Positions 46,041 through 53,551 of a stretch of 64,000 nt of DNA are shown piece by piece (position 1 is the first letter of the stretch; every line of letters starts with the position of its first letter). The stretch comes from Nonomuraea endophytica (GTDB taxonomy: Bacteria > Actinomycetota > Actinomycetes > Streptosporangiales > Streptosporangiaceae). The stretch is taken from assembly GCF_014203235.1 (NCBI RefSeq), contig NZ_JACHIN010000003.1:709998-773997 (forward strand). Reading direction: 5' to 3'. Both the position numbers and the translations under genes were made by a program. The notes below the pieces were generated by a model. The model did no database searches, was not told the DNA's origin, and saw nothing but the letters and a program-made list of their open reading frames with translations.

Positions 46041-46076
46041 AGATCCCCCGCCGGAGCGATTTTCGGCGGGGGATCT
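46041..46076 (+). terminator. Strong terminator of the metNIQ operon
   Basis: A perfect 13-bp stem AGATCCCCCGCCG / CGGCGGGGGATCT with a 10-nt loop is followed by TTATTATTT. The AT-rich stretch 46077-46190 behind it probably carries the promoter of the next gene. Confidence 0.93.
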
Positions 46077-46192
46077 TTATTATTTGTCAAAGATCGGGAA
46101 AAGAGCCTTATCAAGTAATTTGAAAGTATTCGGCAATCCCGGCGGCGTACGAATGACGAGTCAGCACTACCTCTCCCGAGGAGGACCTCGAA

Positions 46193-46786
46193 GTGCGATT
46201 CGTCTCACGAATCCTGATCGGCGCCGCGGCGGCCACCATGGTCGCCGTAGCCGCCCCGGCCGTCGCGAGCGCGGCGACCGCGACCGCTCCGGCCACCAGT
46301 TCGACCGCGTCGCCCTACTTTGACGCGGACTGGGGGCCCTACTTCTCCAGCGACCACAAGTCCAAGGCCGAGGGTCACGTCAGCGTCGACAAGAAGGCCT
46401 ACAAGTTCTGGTACTGGAAGACCTTCCACGTCAAGAAGCAGGTCTGCTGGAAGGACAAGCACGGCAACAAGCACTGCAAGTGGGTCGTCGAGAAGGTCAA
46501 GAAGAAGGTGTGGAAGTGGAAGCACGACTACTTCTACACAGTCGACAGCACGCTCACCAACACCAAGTGGTGGGGCGGCAAGAAGTGCGCGTGGGAGACG
46601 TTCAAGGTCGTCGGCATGGACGGCTCGACCTCCTTCAAGAACTTCCGGAACTGCACCAAGAACCCGAAGCACTACTCGTTCTCCGGTAAAAACGCCGCGC
46701 ACATCTACGTGGACGTGAGCCGGGGCGGCTTCTTCGGGCCGAAGAGCCACCACTCGGGCTGGCAGCCCGTGTACCACTTCTCCTGA
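46193..46786 (+). CDS. Secreted Lys/Trp-rich hypothetical protein
   Basis: A 197-aa protein with signal peptide (MRFVSRILIGAAAATMVAVAAPAVASA). The mature part has a striking composition: 11 Trp, many Lys, Tyr and Phe, and four Cys (VCWKDK, HCKWVV, KCAWETF, NCTKN) that could form two disulfides. Repetitive basic-aromatic runs such as KKKVWKWKHDYFY stand out. No family is recognised. A strongly basic, aromatic surface suggests binding to anionic cell-wall polymers, nucleic acid or membranes (inference). The start is a GTG with GAGGAGG upstream. Confidence 0.8.
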   Translation: MRFVSRILIGAAAATMVAVAAPAVASAATATAPATSSTASPYFDADWGPYFSSDHKSKAEGHVSVDKKAYKFWYWKTFHVKKQVCWKDKHGNKHCKWVVEKVKKKVWKWKHDYFYTVDSTLTNTKWWGGKKCAWETFKVVGMDGSTSFKNFRNCTKNPKHYSFSGKNAAHIYVDVSRGGFFGPKSHHSGWQPVYHFS

Positions 46787-46803
46787 TCCCCGCGGTTGGG
46801 TGA

Positions 46804-46841
46804 CGAAGCCGCGATCTCTCCCCGTCGAGATCGCGGCTTCG
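46804..46841. terminator. Perfect 15-bp hairpin terminator
   Basis: CGAAGCCGCGATCTC and its complement around an 8-nt loop lie 18 bp after the Lys/Trp-rich protein gene. It has no U-run, the usual actinobacterial form. The in-frame GTG at 46800 for the next gene lies at its edge and is therefore unlikely to be a start. Confidence 0.85.
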
Positions 46842-46871
46842 CCGTACCTGGAAGAAATTTTGGGGTGGGAT

Positions 46872-47927
46872 ATGCGCGAATGCGGCCATTTAACAATGGT
46901 GCGCATTCTGATGGCGATATTGATGGTGATGCCGGGGCAGGCGGGGGACGGGCGGGTCGTCTACCGGCGGGAGGCGGGGCTCTCGGCCGAGGCCTTCGTG
47001 CGGGCGGGCGGCTGGGAGGTGGCCCGCTGGACCGGGCCGATGCGGCGGATCGGGTTCGCCGCCACCGAGATCGTGCCGTCGTGGACCGCCACGACGCCGC
47101 CGGGCAGCTGGGTCAGGGTGGAGCTGCAGGTGCCCGGATCGGGGTGGTACGTGATGGGCCGCTGGTCCTATGACGGCGTGCGGACCACCGTTAAAGGGCA
47201 GGCCGACGCCCAGGGGCAGGTCGCCGCCGACGTGTTCGAGGCCAGGCGGGCGGTGAGCGCCTACCGGCTGCGCGTGTCGCTGTATCGGCGGCCGGGCTCC
47301 GCCGTACTGCCGGAGATCCGCACGCTCGGCGCGGTGGCCTCGCGCGCGGGCGGGACGCGGGCCCGCGGCGGGCGCGCGTGGGGGCGGGAGCTCGCGGTGC
47401 CGCGCAAGTCGCAGCTCGCGCACGCCGATCACGGCGGCGCGGCGTGGTGCAGCCCGACCGCCACCGCGATGGTGCTGGCCTACTGGAAGAAGGGGCCGCG
47501 GCCGGGGGAGATGTCCTGGGTGCCGCGTTCCGACCCGGACCCGGCGGTCGACCACGCGGCCAGGCACACCTTCGACAAGGCCTACGGCGGCACCGGCAAC
47601 TGGGCCTTCAACACCGCCTATGCCGGAAATTTCGGGCTCGACGCGTCGGTGACCAGGATGCGCTCGCTGGCCGAGGTCGAGGACCTGGTGGCGGCGGGGG
47701 TGCCGGTCGTGACCTCGCTCGCCTTCACCCGTGAGGAGCTCGGGTACGCCTCCGCCGGCCACCTCATGGTCGTCACCGGCTTCACCGCAGACGGCGACGT
47801 CATCGCCAACGACCCGGCGGCGCGCGGCGTACGGGCGACATATCCCCGCAGAGCCTTCGAACGAGCCTGGCAACGTTCCAGTACGGGCACCGTCTACGTC
47901 ATCAAGCCCTTCCGGGCGGACGCTTAA
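46872..47927 (+). CDS. Secreted C39-like cysteine peptidase family protein
   Basis: A 351-aa protein. A short N-terminal hydrophobic stretch (TMVRILMAILMVMPGQAG) looks like a signal peptide. A beta-rich region (~30-165) precedes a papain-like Peptidase_C39_2 domain: catalytic Cys in GAAWCSPTATAMVLAYW, His in SAGHLMVVTGF and Asn/Asp in VIANDPAARG. Proposed start ATG at 46872 (GGGGTGGG ahead); ATG at 46896 is an alternative. Substrate unknown. Confidence 0.82.
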   Translation: MRECGHLTMVRILMAILMVMPGQAGDGRVVYRREAGLSAEAFVRAGGWEVARWTGPMRRIGFAATEIVPSWTATTPPGSWVRVELQVPGSGWYVMGRWSYDGVRTTVKGQADAQGQVAADVFEARRAVSAYRLRVSLYRRPGSAVLPEIRTLGAVASRAGGTRARGGRAWGRELAVPRKSQLAHADHGGAAWCSPTATAMVLAYWKKGPRPGEMSWVPRSDPDPAVDHAARHTFDKAYGGTGNWAFNTAYAGNFGLDASVTRMRSLAEVEDLVAAGVPVVTSLAFTREELGYASAGHLMVVTGFTADGDVIANDPAARGVRATYPRRAFERAWQRSSTGTVYVIKPFRADA

Positions 47928-47944
47928 CCGAATATCGTTCGGTT
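47926..47944. promoter_or_regulatory. Palindromic operator AACCGAA-N5-TTCGGTT at the acyl-CoA synthetase start
   Basis: Perfect 7-bp arms end 1 bp before the ATG at 47946 and overlap the previous stop codon. The size and symmetry resemble TetR/FadR-type operators of lipid genes. The cognate regulator is not in the window. Confidence 0.5.
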
Positions 47945-47945
47945 C

Positions 47946-49469
47946 ATGTATCCGGGAGCCATCGCAGCAGTCACCCCCGACAAGCCCGCTGTGATCATGG
48001 CGGGCTCCGGGGAGGTCGTCACCTATCGCCGGCTGGACGAGGAGTCGAACCGGCTGGCCCACCTGTTCCGCTCGGCCGGGCTGCGGCCGGGCGACCACAT
48101 CGCGTTCATGCTGCCCAACCATCCGCTCTTCCTGGCCGTGGCCTGGGCCGCGCACCGATCGGGCCTGTACTACACCGCGGTCAGCTCCCGCCTGCAGGCC
48201 GGCGAACTGGCCTACATCGTGGACAACTGCGAGGCCCAGGTCTTCATCACCAGCGCGGAACTGGCCGATGTGGCCCAGGCCGTGACCGGCGTACGGCTGC
48301 GCCTGATGCTGGACGGCGTGGCCGACGGCTTCGACTCCTACGAGCAGGCGGTGGCCGGGCAGCCGGTCACGCCGATCGAGGACGAGTCGCAGGGCGCCGA
48401 CATGCTCTACTCCTCGGGCACCACCGGGCGGCCGAAAGGCGTCAAGCCGAAGCTGTCGCACGCGGCGCTGGACGAGCCGGGGGCGTTGTTCAACCTGGTG
48501 TCGTTCCTGTTCGCGCCGGAGCAGGACAGCGTCTACCTCTCGCCCGCGCCGCTCTACCACGCCGCGCCGCTGCGCTACTGCATGACCTTCCAGCGGCTGG
48601 GCGCGACGGTGGTGGTGATGGAGAAGTTCGACCCGGTCCGCTACCTGGAACTTGTCGAGAAATATCACGTCACGCACTCGCAGCTCGTGCCCACCATGTT
48701 CGTCAAAATGCTCAAACTTCCTGAAGAAGAGCGGACAAAGCGCGATATTTCCAGCCTCAAGTTCGCGATCCACGCGGCCGCCCCCTGCCCCGCCCCCGTC
48801 AAGGAGCAGATGATCGACTGGTGGGGCCCGATCGTCCACGAGTACTACGCGGGCACCGAGGGCAACGGCTTCCTCTACGCCGGCCCCCAGGACTGGCTCG
48901 CGCACAAGGGCACCGTCGGCCGCTCCCTGCTGGGCAAGGTGCACATCCTCGACGAGGAGGGCAACGACCTGCCGCCCGGCGAGCACGGCACGATCTACTT
49001 CTCCGACGGCCTCACCTTCGAGTACCACGGCGACCCCGGCAAGACCCGCGCCGCCCAGGACCCGGGGGGCCGAGGCTGGACCACCCTCGGCGACATCGGC
49101 TACCTGGACGAGGAGGGCTTCCTCTACCTCACCGACCGCCGCTCCTACATGATCATCTCCGGCGGGGTGAACATCTACCCTCAGGAGTCGGAGAACGTCC
49201 TGGTCATCCATCCTAAGGTGGCCGACGTGGCGGTCTTCGGCGTACCGGATGAGGAGATGGGCGAGCAGGTCAAGGCCGTGGTGCAACCGGCCGACATGAA
49301 CGAGGCCGGACCCGCGCTGGAGGCCGAGCTCATCGCCTACTGCAGGGAACGGCTGGCGCACTTCAAATGCCCCAAATCCGTGGACTTCCGGGAGGAGTTG
49401 CCGCGCCATCCCACCGGCAAACTCTACAAACGGTTGCTCCGTGACGAGTACTGGCCGAAGCCAGCCTGA
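47946..49469 (+). CDS. Fatty-acyl-CoA synthetase / AMP-dependent ligase (FadD-like)
   Basis: A 507-aa ANL enzyme that activates a carboxylic acid as acyl-AMP and transfers it to CoA. Motifs: A3 YSSGTTGRPKG, A5 YYAGTEGNG, A7 TLGDIGYLDEEGFLYLTDR, A8 SGGVNIYPQE and the catalytic lysine in HPTGKLYKRLLRDEYW. It is cytosolic. Substrate chain length is unknown. The palindrome immediately before the ATG suggests regulation by a fatty-acid-type repressor. Confidence 0.93.
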   Translation: MYPGAIAAVTPDKPAVIMAGSGEVVTYRRLDEESNRLAHLFRSAGLRPGDHIAFMLPNHPLFLAVAWAAHRSGLYYTAVSSRLQAGELAYIVDNCEAQVFITSAELADVAQAVTGVRLRLMLDGVADGFDSYEQAVAGQPVTPIEDESQGADMLYSSGTTGRPKGVKPKLSHAALDEPGALFNLVSFLFAPEQDSVYLSPAPLYHAAPLRYCMTFQRLGATVVVMEKFDPVRYLELVEKYHVTHSQLVPTMFVKMLKLPEEERTKRDISSLKFAIHAAAPCPAPVKEQMIDWWGPIVHEYYAGTEGNGFLYAGPQDWLAHKGTVGRSLLGKVHILDEEGNDLPPGEHGTIYFSDGLTFEYHGDPGKTRAAQDPGGRGWTTLGDIGYLDEEGFLYLTDRRSYMIISGGVNIYPQESENVLVIHPKVADVAVFGVPDEEMGEQVKAVVQPADMNEAGPALEAELIAYCRERLAHFKCPKSVDFREELPRHPTGKLYKRLLRDEYWPKPA

Positions 49470-49619
49470 GAATCGCATGAGAATCCCACCGCCCCGGACT
49501 CATCCGACCAGGGCGGATAAGGCCCGCGTCAGCCCGTTCAGAAGCCTCTGATCACCGGCTTAAGCTGCCTTAACAGCGACATTGGCACCCTTGAGGCATC
49601 GGGACTTGAGGAGATGACG

Positions 49620-50840
49620 ATGGACGCGAACGAGCCTCGCGAGCAGGGCTGGACCCAGTTCGGCGCCAAGCCGCCGGCCGCCGGGGGCTTCCCCAGCCAG
49701 GACACGGCGATCCTGACCCCGCCGCCCCCGCCGCCGCCCGCGGCCAAGAAGCCGGGCTTCACCGGGGGACAGAAGGCGATCGCCGGCCTCGCGCTGGCGG
49801 CCATGGCGATCGGCGGCGGCGTCGCGGGGGCGGCCATCACGAGCGCCTTCCAGACGCCGCAGATCGTCCAGTCGGCGCCGAGCCCGGCCTTCAAGCCGGC
49901 CTCCAACCAGATGACGATCAGTGAGGTGGCGACCAAGGTACAGCCGTCGGTCGTCATGATCCAGGGCCAGAACGCCGGCGGGTCCGGCGTCGTGCTCTCC
50001 GAGGACGGCCTCATCCTCACCAACAACCACGTCGTCGCCGCCAACGGGCAGGGGAGCCAGCTGTCGGTCAAGTTCAGCGACGGCAAGACCGCCAAGGCCA
50101 CCGTCGTCGGCACCGACCCGTCCACGGACCTGGCCGTCATCAAGGCCGAGGGCGTCTCCGGGCTGACCAAGGCCGAACTCGGCGACAGCGACCAGCTGAA
50201 GGTCGGCGACGCCGTCCTGGCCATCGGCAGCCCGCTCGGCCTGGAGGGGACGGTCACCTCCGGCATCGTCAGCGCGCTCGACCGCACGCTCAACGTCGGC
50301 GGCGAGCAGGAGCAGCAGGTTCCGCCCGGCTGGGGCCGCGGCAATCAGGACTCCGCCCCGCCCACCAGCATCGGCGGCGCCATCCAGACCGACGCCTCGA
50401 TCAACTCCGGCAACTCGGGCGGCGCGCTCGTCAACGCCGCCGGCCAGGTGGTGGGCATCAACACCGCGATCGCCACGAACGGCAGCAACGGCAGCATCGG
50501 CCTGGGCTTCGCCATCCCGGTGAACACCGCCAAGCAGGTGGCCGACCAGCTGGCCGCCACGGGCACCGTGAAGCACGCCTTCCTCGGCGTGAGCGTGACC
50601 GACGCCAGCGGCGACGTGCCGGGGGCACTGGTCCGCCAGATCACCGAGAACAGCCCTGCCGCCAAGGCCGGACTGAAGGAAGGCGACCTCATCACGCGAA
50701 TCGGCGACAAGCCGGTCGATGGTGGGGATACGGTGGTCGGACAGGTCAGAGGTTTCAAACCAGGCCAACAGGTCAAGATCATATACATGAGGGACGGTAA
50801 GCAGAGCGAAGTGACCGTTACCCTCGAAGAGAAGAAATAG
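49620..50840 (+). CDS. HtrA/DegP-like membrane-anchored serine protease with PDZ domain
   Basis: A 406-aa S1C protease. A cytosolic Pro-rich N-terminus is followed by one transmembrane helix (AIAGLALAAMAIGGGVAGAAI), placing the protease outside the membrane. The trypsin-like domain shows His in ILTNNHVV, Asp in TDLAVIK and Ser in SINSGNSGGALV. A PDZ domain follows (AFLGVSVTD ... GLKEGDLITRIGDKPVDGGD). It acts in envelope protein quality control. The start is the ATG at 49620, 6 nt after GAGGAG. Confidence 0.95.
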   Translation: MDANEPREQGWTQFGAKPPAAGGFPSQDTAILTPPPPPPPAAKKPGFTGGQKAIAGLALAAMAIGGGVAGAAITSAFQTPQIVQSAPSPAFKPASNQMTISEVATKVQPSVVMIQGQNAGGSGVVLSEDGLILTNNHVVAANGQGSQLSVKFSDGKTAKATVVGTDPSTDLAVIKAEGVSGLTKAELGDSDQLKVGDAVLAIGSPLGLEGTVTSGIVSALDRTLNVGGEQEQQVPPGWGRGNQDSAPPTSIGGAIQTDASINSGNSGGALVNAAGQVVGINTAIATNGSNGSIGLGFAIPVNTAKQVADQLAATGTVKHAFLGVSVTDASGDVPGALVRQITENSPAAKAGLKEGDLITRIGDKPVDGGDTVVGQVRGFKPGQQVKIIYMRDGKQSEVTVTLEEKK

Positions 50841-50849
50841 GACCCCCTC

Positions 50850-50904
50850 ACGGACGGGTGCGCCGTCGAGATCGCTGCGGACTCGGCGGCGCACCCCCGT
50901 TCGT
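50850..50904. terminator. Bidirectional hairpin between htrA-like and ABC-2 permease genes
   Basis: A GGGTGCGCCG / CGGCGCACCC core stem (50856-50865 with 50887-50896) is extended by ACGGAC/GTTCGT outer pairs. It lies between convergent genes. Confidence 0.75.
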
Positions 50905-50919
50905 GGCCCGGGGCCGCGG

Positions 50920-51660
50920 CTAGGCGAAGCGGCGCCCCTCGTCACGGCGGTAGGCCCAGGCGGCCAGCGCGGCTATCACCGCGATCCAGGCGGCCAGCGT
51001 CACCAGGGCGGTCACGTTCGGAGCCACGCCCGTGACGGCCCACCACACGAGCTCACCGGCGCCCCTGCTGGGCAGGAACAGCGACAGCGTCTGGACGAAC
51101 GACGGCATCATCTGCAGCGGCAGCAAGAGCCCGCCCAGGATGGCCAGCGGGAAGAACACCACCTGCGACACCGCGATCGCCCCCTTCGACGGCATGCTGT
51201 AGCCGATGAACAGGCCCAGCAGCAGGAACGGGGTCGTCGCGGCGACCAGCGCGCCCAGGCCGAGCACCAGCCGGACCGGAGTGACCTGCGCCGTGGTGAA
51301 CGCGGCGGCGATGATCAGCACGGGGATCACCGAGATGAGCATGGCGACCAGCGTCGTCAGGATCCGCCCGGCGAACGCGGGCAGCGGCCCGGCGGGCAGC
51401 GTGCGCAGGTAGGGGTTCCAGGGCTGCTCGCGATCCTGGGACACCGAGACGGCCAGCGAGATCAGCGCGGCCGAGATGGCGCCGAAGAGCATCATGGAGC
51501 CGGTGGCCCGGGTGGCCGCGACCGGGTTGTCGCCGACGAACGGCACCACGAACGCCAGCATCGCGGCGGCGGGGAAGAAGGAACTGGCCACGAGGCCGAT
51601 CGGCACCCGTAGTTGCTCGATCATCAGGTAGCGGGTGTGGGCCAGGATCAAGCTGGACAT
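50920..51660 (-). CDS. ABC-2 type transporter permease
   Basis: A 246-aa membrane protein with six hydrophobic helices and an ABC2-type layout (LGLFIGYSMPSKGAIAVSQVVFFPLAILGGLLLPLQMMP). It works with the ATPase encoded just upstream (9-bp gap). The start is the ATG at 51660, 5 nt after GAGGAG; a GTG at 51666 is less likely. Probably a drug/lipid exporter. Substrate unknown. Confidence 0.92.
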   Translation of the reverse strand: MSSLILAHTRYLMIEQLRVPIGLVASSFFPAAAMLAFVVPFVGDNPVAATRATGSMMLFGAISAALISLAVSVSQDREQPWNPYLRTLPAGPLPAFAGRILTTLVAMLISVIPVLIIAAAFTTAQVTPVRLVLGLGALVAATTPFLLLGLFIGYSMPSKGAIAVSQVVFFPLAILGGLLLPLQMMPSFVQTLSLFLPSRGAGELVWWAVTGVAPNVTALVTLAAWIAVIAALAAWAYRRDEGRRFA

Positions 51661-51669
51661 GGGCACTCC

Positions 51670-52551
51670 TCAGGCGGTGACGGGCTCGGGGGCGGTCAGG
51701 TGGAGGAAGGCCTCCTCCAGGGAGGTCGGCCGGATCTCCAGGCCGGTGAACGGCGTCCCGCTGCTGACCAGCGCCACCACCAGGTGGTCGGCGTCGGCGG
51801 TCATCAGGTGGGTGCGCTCGCCGTCGCGCTCGCTGGACAGCACGCCGGGCAGTTCCGGCAGGGCGGCCGCGGTCAGTGAGACACGCTGCACGCCGACCAT
51901 GTCCCGCACCGCGCGCACGGTGTCGTCGGCCAGCACGCGGCCCTGGGCGACGACGATGACCCGCTGGGCCAGGGCCTCGATCTCCTCCAGGTAGTGGCTG
52001 GTCAGCAGCACGGTGCCGCCGTCCTCGTGGAAGGCGCGGATGCCGTCCCAGAGGGTGCGCCTGGCCTCGACGTCGAGGCCGGTGGTGGGCTCGTCGAGGA
52101 AGACCAGCCGAGGCTCGCCGGCGAAGGCGAGCGCCACGGCCAGGCGGCGCTTCTGGCCGCCGGACAGCCCGCCGATCTGGCGCCGGTCCAGGTCGGCCAG
52201 GCCGAAGCGCTCCAGGAGCTCGCCCTTGGGACGGGCCTTCGGGTAGTGGCTGGTGACGAAGCCGACGACCTCGCCCACGCGCAGCGCCTCCGGCAGGCCG
52301 GTCTCCTGCGGGGTGACGCCGATGCCGCGCCGTACCAGAGGGTCGGAGGGGGAGCCGCCGAGCAGCTCGACCGTGCCTGAGGTGGGACGGCGCAGGCCGA
52401 CGAACAGGTTGATGAGGGTGGACTTGCCGGCGCCGTTGGGGCCGAGCAGGCCGACGAGCTCACCGGCGCGGATCTCCAGCGAGACGCGGTCGAGGGCGAG
52501 CACGCCGCCGTAGCGCCGGGTGACGTCGATGGTTCGCGCGAGAACGCTCAT
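51670..52551 (-). CDS. ABC transporter ATP-binding protein (DrrA/CcmA-like)
   Basis: A 293-aa ATPase. Walker A is LGPNGAGKST, the signature is LSGGQKRRLAVALA, Walker B is RLVFLDEPTTGLD, and the H-loop is TVLLTSHYLEE. The C-terminal ~70 residues (LRAVRD... SLEEAFLHLT) are the extension typical of DrrA-type exporters. The ATG overlaps the regulator stop (ATGA). Confidence 0.94.
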   Translation of the reverse strand: MSVLARTIDVTRRYGGVLALDRVSLEIRAGELVGLLGPNGAGKSTLINLFVGLRRPTSGTVELLGGSPSDPLVRRGIGVTPQETGLPEALRVGEVVGFVTSHYPKARPKGELLERFGLADLDRRQIGGLSGGQKRRLAVALAFAGEPRLVFLDEPTTGLDVEARRTLWDGIRAFHEDGGTVLLTSHYLEEIEALAQRVIVVAQGRVLADDTVRAVRDMVGVQRVSLTAAALPELPGVLSSERDGERTHLMTADADHLVVALVSSGTPFTGLEIRPTSLEEAFLHLTAPEPVTA

Positions 52552-52856
52552 GGGGTGCCTCCAGCGGTGTCGAGCAGGGCGCGGATCGCTTTGGTGTACT
52601 CGTCGAAGGCCGCCCTGCCGCGCTTGGTCAGCGCGACGTAGGTGACGGGGGTGCGGCCCTTGTGCGTCTTGGTGATCTCCACGTAGCCGGCCTCTTCGAG
52701 TTTGGACAGGTGGACGGACAGGTTGCCGGCGGTCATGCCGAGCAGGTCCTTCAGGCCGGGGAAGGCGAGCCGGTCGCCCTGGGGCAGCGTGTTGAGCGTC
52801 GCCACCACCTTGAGCCTGGCCTGGGCGTGGATGACGGGGTCGAGCTCGGTGTTCAC
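52548..52856 (-). CDS. Winged-helix regulator (MarR/ArsR-like, DUF-type transcriptional repressor)
   Basis: A 102-aa protein with a winged helix: FPGLKDLLGMTAGNLSVHLSKLEEAGYVEITKTHKGRTPVTYVALTKRGRAAFDEY. It matches the short HTH_34-type regulators often linked to ABC-2 exporters. GTG start, overlapping on both sides (GTGA/ATGA). It is the likely autorepressor acting at the palindrome over the operon promoter. Confidence 0.9.
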   Translation of the reverse strand: MNTELDPVIHAQARLKVVATLNTLPQGDRLAFPGLKDLLGMTAGNLSVHLSKLEEAGYVEITKTHKGRTPVTYVALTKRGRAAFDEYTKAIRALLDTAGGTP

Positions 52857-53479
52857 CGGTGCCTCCGCAGCCACAGGCCGGTGGTGACGGCGCCGCCACC
52901 TCCGAGTACCGCCAGCAGCAGGTAGATCCAGCCGCCGCCCAGCACGGTGCCGACCACGTCGACGACCACGACCCAGACGCCGAGCAGGAACTGCGGCCAC
53001 AGCCGGTAGACCGCGCCGCCGGCCATGTAGAGCAGCCCGGCGACCAGCATGAACAGAGAGGTGTAGAACGGCCCGATGGTGTCTTGCGGGAGAAGCGGGA
53101 CGAAGCGCGTGGCGAGGATGCCCATGGCGTTGAAGCCGATGAACCAGGCCAGCCCGTACATCGCGCCGCGGGCCTCGGACTCGCCCTTGATGTGGCCGCC
53201 GGCGCGGAGCAGGGCGATGATCATGAAGACGAAGGCGATGATCTGGGTGGCCCAGAGGACCGCGAGCCCGACCTGCCAGGTGATGGGCAGAAGCCCGTTC
53301 CCGTCCCCGGCCAGGCCCTGGCCGAGGAAGAGTGTGCCGAAGCCGACGAACCAGGCCACGCCCCACGGCACGTACATGAGCAGCGGGTCCGGGATGAACC
53401 TGCGCATGGCCGCCGTCTGCTGCTCCTCGATGAGACGGAGCATCTCCGCGGGGGTCGGGGGTGCCTCATCGTCTGTCAT
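52853..53479 (-). CDS. Hypothetical membrane protein, first gene of the ABC-2 exporter operon
   Basis: A 208-aa protein. An acidic N-terminus (TDDEAPPTPAEMLRLIEEQQTAAMRR) precedes about five transmembrane helices (YVPWGVAWFVGFGTLFLG, VGLAVLWATQIIAFVFMIIALL, etc.). It occurs in front of small HTH regulators and ABC exporters in related genomes as far as I know, but the function is unknown. The start is the ATG at 53479 after GAGGAG; a TTG at 53485 is weaker. Confidence 0.8.
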   Translation of the reverse strand: MTDDEAPPTPAEMLRLIEEQQTAAMRRFIPDPLLMYVPWGVAWFVGFGTLFLGQGLAGDGNGLLPITWQVGLAVLWATQIIAFVFMIIALLRAGGHIKGESEARGAMYGLAWFIGFNAMGILATRFVPLLPQDTIGPFYTSLFMLVAGLLYMAGGAVYRLWPQFLLGVWVVVVDVVGTVLGGGWIYLLLAVLGGGGAVTTGLWLRRHR

Positions 53480-53503
53480 CGCCAAACTCCTCGCTCACTC
53501 AAA

Positions 53504-53541
53504 CTGGTTTGAACTATAAACCAGAGGAGTTTGCGATGCAA
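53504..53541 (-). promoter_or_regulatory. Promoter of the ABC-2 operon with overlapping palindrome
   Basis: On the minus strand TTGCAT (53536-53541), 17 bp, TATAGT (53513-53518) form a near-consensus housekeeping promoter. A perfect inverted repeat CTGGTTT-N7-AAACCAG (53504-53524) covers the -10. The operon's own winged-helix protein is the obvious candidate repressor. Confidence 0.8.
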
Positions 53542-53551
53542 ACCTGAGAGC

